Positions 62,118 to 64,000 of a DNA stretch of 64,000 nt are shown here, in pieces (positions within the stretch are counted from its first letter, which is position 1; the number at the start of each line of letters is the position of its first letter). This DNA is from an uncultured Rhizobiaceae group bacterium (GTDB lineage: Bacteria; Pseudomonadota; Alphaproteobacteria; Rhizobiales; Rhizobiaceae). The stretch spans positions 19,641 to 83,640 of the forward strand of contig CALIOE010000037.1 in the NCBI GenBank assembly GCA_938044775.1. Direction: 5' to 3'. Under the pieces are notes generated by a model. The model had not been told where the DNA came from, made no database searches, and worked only from the letters and a program-made list of their open reading frames with translations. A program made the translations under genes and the position numbers.

Positions 62118-62906
62118 ATGAACGCTTCCACCAAACCCATTATCGAGATGAAGAACATCGAGAAGCATTTCGGCTCGGTGATCGCACTGGCCGGTGTGTC
62201 GGTCGACGTATTTCCCGGAGAATGCCACTGCCTTCTGGGTGACAACGGGGCCGGCAAGTCGACCTTCATCAAGACAATGTCCGGTGTGCATAAGCCGACA
62301 GCAGGCGAGATCTTTTTCGAAGGAAAACCACTTCATTTTGACCGCCCGCGTGATGCGATTTCGGCAGGCATCGCCACCGTCTATCAAGACTTGGCGATGA
62401 TTCCTCTGATGTCGGTGAGCCGGAATTTCTTCATGGGAAATGAGCCCAGGCGCAAAGTCGGCCCGCTTTCATTCTTCGATCATCAAACGGCCAATGATGT
62501 GACCATGGAGGAAATGAAGAAGATGGGCATCAACCTGCGGGGGCCCGATCAGGCGGTCGGAACCTTGTCGGGTGGCGAGCGCCAGACCGTGGCAATCGCC
62601 CGTGCGGTTCACTTCGGCGCCAAGGTTCTCATCCTCGACGAGCCTACATCGGCTCTTGGCGTGCGACAGACCTCCAACGTGCTTGCTACTGTTGACCGGG
62701 TACGCAAACAGGGAATCGCTGTTGTCTTCATCACCCACAATGTGCGTCATGCGATGGCCGTTGGTGATCAGTTTACCGTGCTGAACCGGGGCAAGACGCT
62801 TGGTACGGCCAAGCGCGGTGAAGTCACGCCGGAGGAACTCCAGGACCTGATGGCCGGTGGCCAGGAACTGGCCACGCTGGAAGGATCGCTTGGCGGTACT
62901 GTCTAG
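62118..62906 (+). CDS. Sugar/inositol ABC transporter ATP-binding protein
   Basis: A 262-residue single-domain ATPase of the FrcA type. Walker A is LLGDNGAGKST, signature LSGGERQTV, Walker B VLILDEPTSALGV, and switch FITHNV. VYQDLAMIPLMSVSRNFFMG is the Q-loop region. It is paralogous to frcA at 44536-45312, with the same single-domain layout. It completes the second importer. Confidence 0.93.
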   Translation: MNASTKPIIEMKNIEKHFGSVIALAGVSVDVFPGECHCLLGDNGAGKSTFIKTMSGVHKPTAGEIFFEGKPLHFDRPRDAISAGIATVYQDLAMIPLMSVSRNFFMGNEPRRKVGPLSFFDHQTANDVTMEEMKKMGINLRGPDQAVGTLSGGERQTVAIARAVHFGAKVLILDEPTSALGVRQTSNVLATVDRVRKQGIAVVFITHNVRHAMAVGDQFTVLNRGKTLGTAKRGEVTPEELQDLMAGGQELATLEGSLGGTV

Positions 62907-63018
62907 CGTCCTGAGAGCGACCGGGTTGCAATGATTAAATCTGGAGAGTATTTGTCAGGTATTAATTTCCCTGTGACGGATGGTGTTCGCAGGGGTATTC
63001 TGGCGCTCCGGAGGTCAC

Positions 63019-63477
63019 ATGCGGCTCACTAAGCAGACGAACTACGCCATTCGCATGTTGATGTACTGCGATTCAAACGATGGATTGAGCCGCGTCAGTG
63101 CCGTTGCAGGCTTTTACGACCTTTCTGAACAATTTCTGCTGAAGATTCTCCAGGTCCTGACCAAGGCTGGATTAATGGAAAGTGTGCGCGGTCGAAACGG
63201 CGGCATCCGCCTGGCCAGACCAGCCTCGGAAATCGGGCTTGGAGAGGTCGTGCGTGCAACCGAAGACAATTTTGCGCTGGCCGAGTGTTTTGAAGCCGGA
63301 GAGACAGTCTGTCCACTGGTTACCTCCTGCGGTCTGAATCAGGCTCTGTCGGAGGCACTCGCCGCTTTTTTCAAGGTTTTGGACAGCTACACCCTGGCTG
63401 ATCTCACAAATAATCAGCGTAACCTACACGTGTTGTTGCAACTGGACGCGTCGAAGAACATTCCCCTGGATGCTTAG
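63019..63477 (+). CDS. rirA: Iron-responsive Rrf2 family regulator RirA
   Basis: A 152-residue Fe-S regulator that represses iron uptake genes in rhizobia when iron is sufficient. The winged helix starts MRLTKQTNYAIRMLMYCDSN, with VRGRNGGIRLARPASEI as the wing. The three cluster-binding cysteines are Cys90, Cys98 and Cys104 (ECFEAGETVCPLVTSCGL), the RirA spacing. The ATG at 63019 has GGAGGT upstream. It is convergent with the Lrp gene, 15 bp away. Confidence 0.92.
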   Translation: MRLTKQTNYAIRMLMYCDSNDGLSRVSAVAGFYDLSEQFLLKILQVLTKAGLMESVRGRNGGIRLARPASEIGLGEVVRATEDNFALAECFEAGETVCPLVTSCGLNQALSEALAAFFKVLDSYTLADLTNNQRNLHVLLQLDASKNIPLDA

Positions 63478-63492
63478 CACCCGCTGAGGCCC

Positions 63493-63918
63493 CTAGGCCG
63501 TATTCAGCAGAATGCAGGTCTCGCTGTTCAATACGCCCGAAACCTCGCGCACTTCTCGCAGGACGCGATCAAAACCAGCCAGATCTGCTGTCTCAATCTG
63601 GGCAACGAGGTCCCACGTGCCGTTGGTGGTGTGAAGGCTCACGATTTCCGGCATTCTGCGCAGCACCGAAACCACCGAGCGCGCGAGATTGCCTTGCAGT
63701 TCGATCAGCATGACCGCATTCACCACATCAGCTTCGCCATGGGCATCGACATCGATTGTGAACCGCCGAATGGTTCCCGTCGCAACCAGCCGTTCCATTC
63801 GCGTTTGTATGGTTGCCCGCGATACGCTCAGCTGCCCGGCCAGAGTGGTGACGGAAGCGCGGGAATCTTTTTTGAGCGCGGATAAGATCCGGCGGTCTGT
63901 CGCGTTGAGCTCGGTCAT
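63493..63918 (-). CDS. Lrp/AsnC family transcriptional regulator
   Basis: A 141-residue regulator. The N-terminal helix-turn-helix is LNATDRRILSALKKDSRASV, then LAGQLSVSRATIQTRMERLV. The C-terminal RAM ligand domain has VVNAVMLIELQGNLARSVVS and LHTTNGTWDLVAQIETADLA. Such proteins sense an amino acid. The AT-rich region beyond its start (63919-64000) contains TTGTCAA twice, 8 bp apart (63947-63953, 63955-63961), a possible binding region shared with a gene beyond the window. Confidence 0.92.
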   Translation of the reverse strand: MTELNATDRRILSALKKDSRASVTTLAGQLSVSRATIQTRMERLVATGTIRRFTIDVDAHGEADVVNAVMLIELQGNLARSVVSVLRRMPEIVSLHTTNGTWDLVAQIETADLAGFDRVLREVREVSGVLNSETCILLNTA

Positions 63919-64000
63919 CCAAAATCTCTCAAAGTGAAAATGCTTATTGTCAATTTGTCAAAATTATAAAGCTTTTTGCTAAAATCGACAACTATTTGAT

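Noticed and set aside
1..64000. tRNA, rRNA, CRISPR, insertion sequences, integrases or attachment sites
   Set aside because: Intergenic gaps were read for tRNA arms, repeat-spacer arrays and terminal inverted repeats, and none were found; no transposase- or integrase-like protein is encoded.

Overview
The window reads as a chromosomal segment of an alphaproteobacterium, most likely of the Hyphomicrobiales (Rhizobiales). Signs of this are the lpxK / DUF2093 / mutL neighbourhood, the gene order phoR-pstSCAB-phoU-phoB, a RirA-type iron regulator, and an frcBCAK-type sugar ABC operon with an frcR-type repressor. The species cannot be named from the sequence. I see no rRNA, tRNA, CRISPR array, insertion sequence or prophage. 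Genes are dense and mostly in operons with ATGA overlaps or gaps of a few bases.

Layout. 1-3131: end of lpxK (its start lies before the window), a small DUF2093 gene and mutL. 3221-6435: three coupled genes (SMP-30/gluconolactonase-like, isocitrate/isopropylmalate-dehydrogenase-like, Gfo/Idh/MocA) that look like a sugar-acid catabolic operon. 6508-11950: an EamA exporter, an ECF sigma / RskA-type anti-sigma pair facing an exported MsrB and a DUF2177 membrane protein, an MTA/SAH-nucleosidase-like gene and a TVP38/TMEM64 membrane protein. 12075-19332: a six-gene beta-oxidation operon read leftwards, with a perfect 22-bp palindrome before its first gene; an SCP2 gene and an mrp/apbC gene diverge from it. 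20942-28730: an ornithine-cyclodeaminase-like gene overlapping phoR, then the complete Pho/Pst block with a three-repeat Pho box. 28799-32944: a HisD-like dehydrogenase, a gamma-glutamyltransferase-like enzyme and kynureninase. 32997-43702: a two-domain HxlR regulator divergent from a VOC protein, a hemA-idi operon, selO, rpe, gloA, and an AttEFGH-like ABC system.

43901-62906 is a carbohydrate island of about 19 kb. It holds frcBCAK with its ROK regulator frcR, a leftward inositol operon (iolD, phyH, iolC, iolB, an IolJ-like aldolase, iolG), a rightward group (dehydrogenase, IolE/IolI-like isomerase, second dehydrogenase), a LacI regulator, and a second ABC importer (binding protein, permease, ATPase). 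Identical 18-bp LacI-type palindromes lie in the iolD/dehydrogenase divergent promoter region and in the lacI/ABC divergent promoter region. This indicates that one LacI regulator controls catabolism, uptake and itself. A non-haem Fe(II)/2-oxoglutarate oxygenase-like gene (phyH) locked inside the iol operon is the most unusual component and suggests that modified inositols are used. The window ends with rirA and an Lrp/AsnC regulator.

Functions are assigned from protein motifs and gene context recalled from known families. No database search was run.
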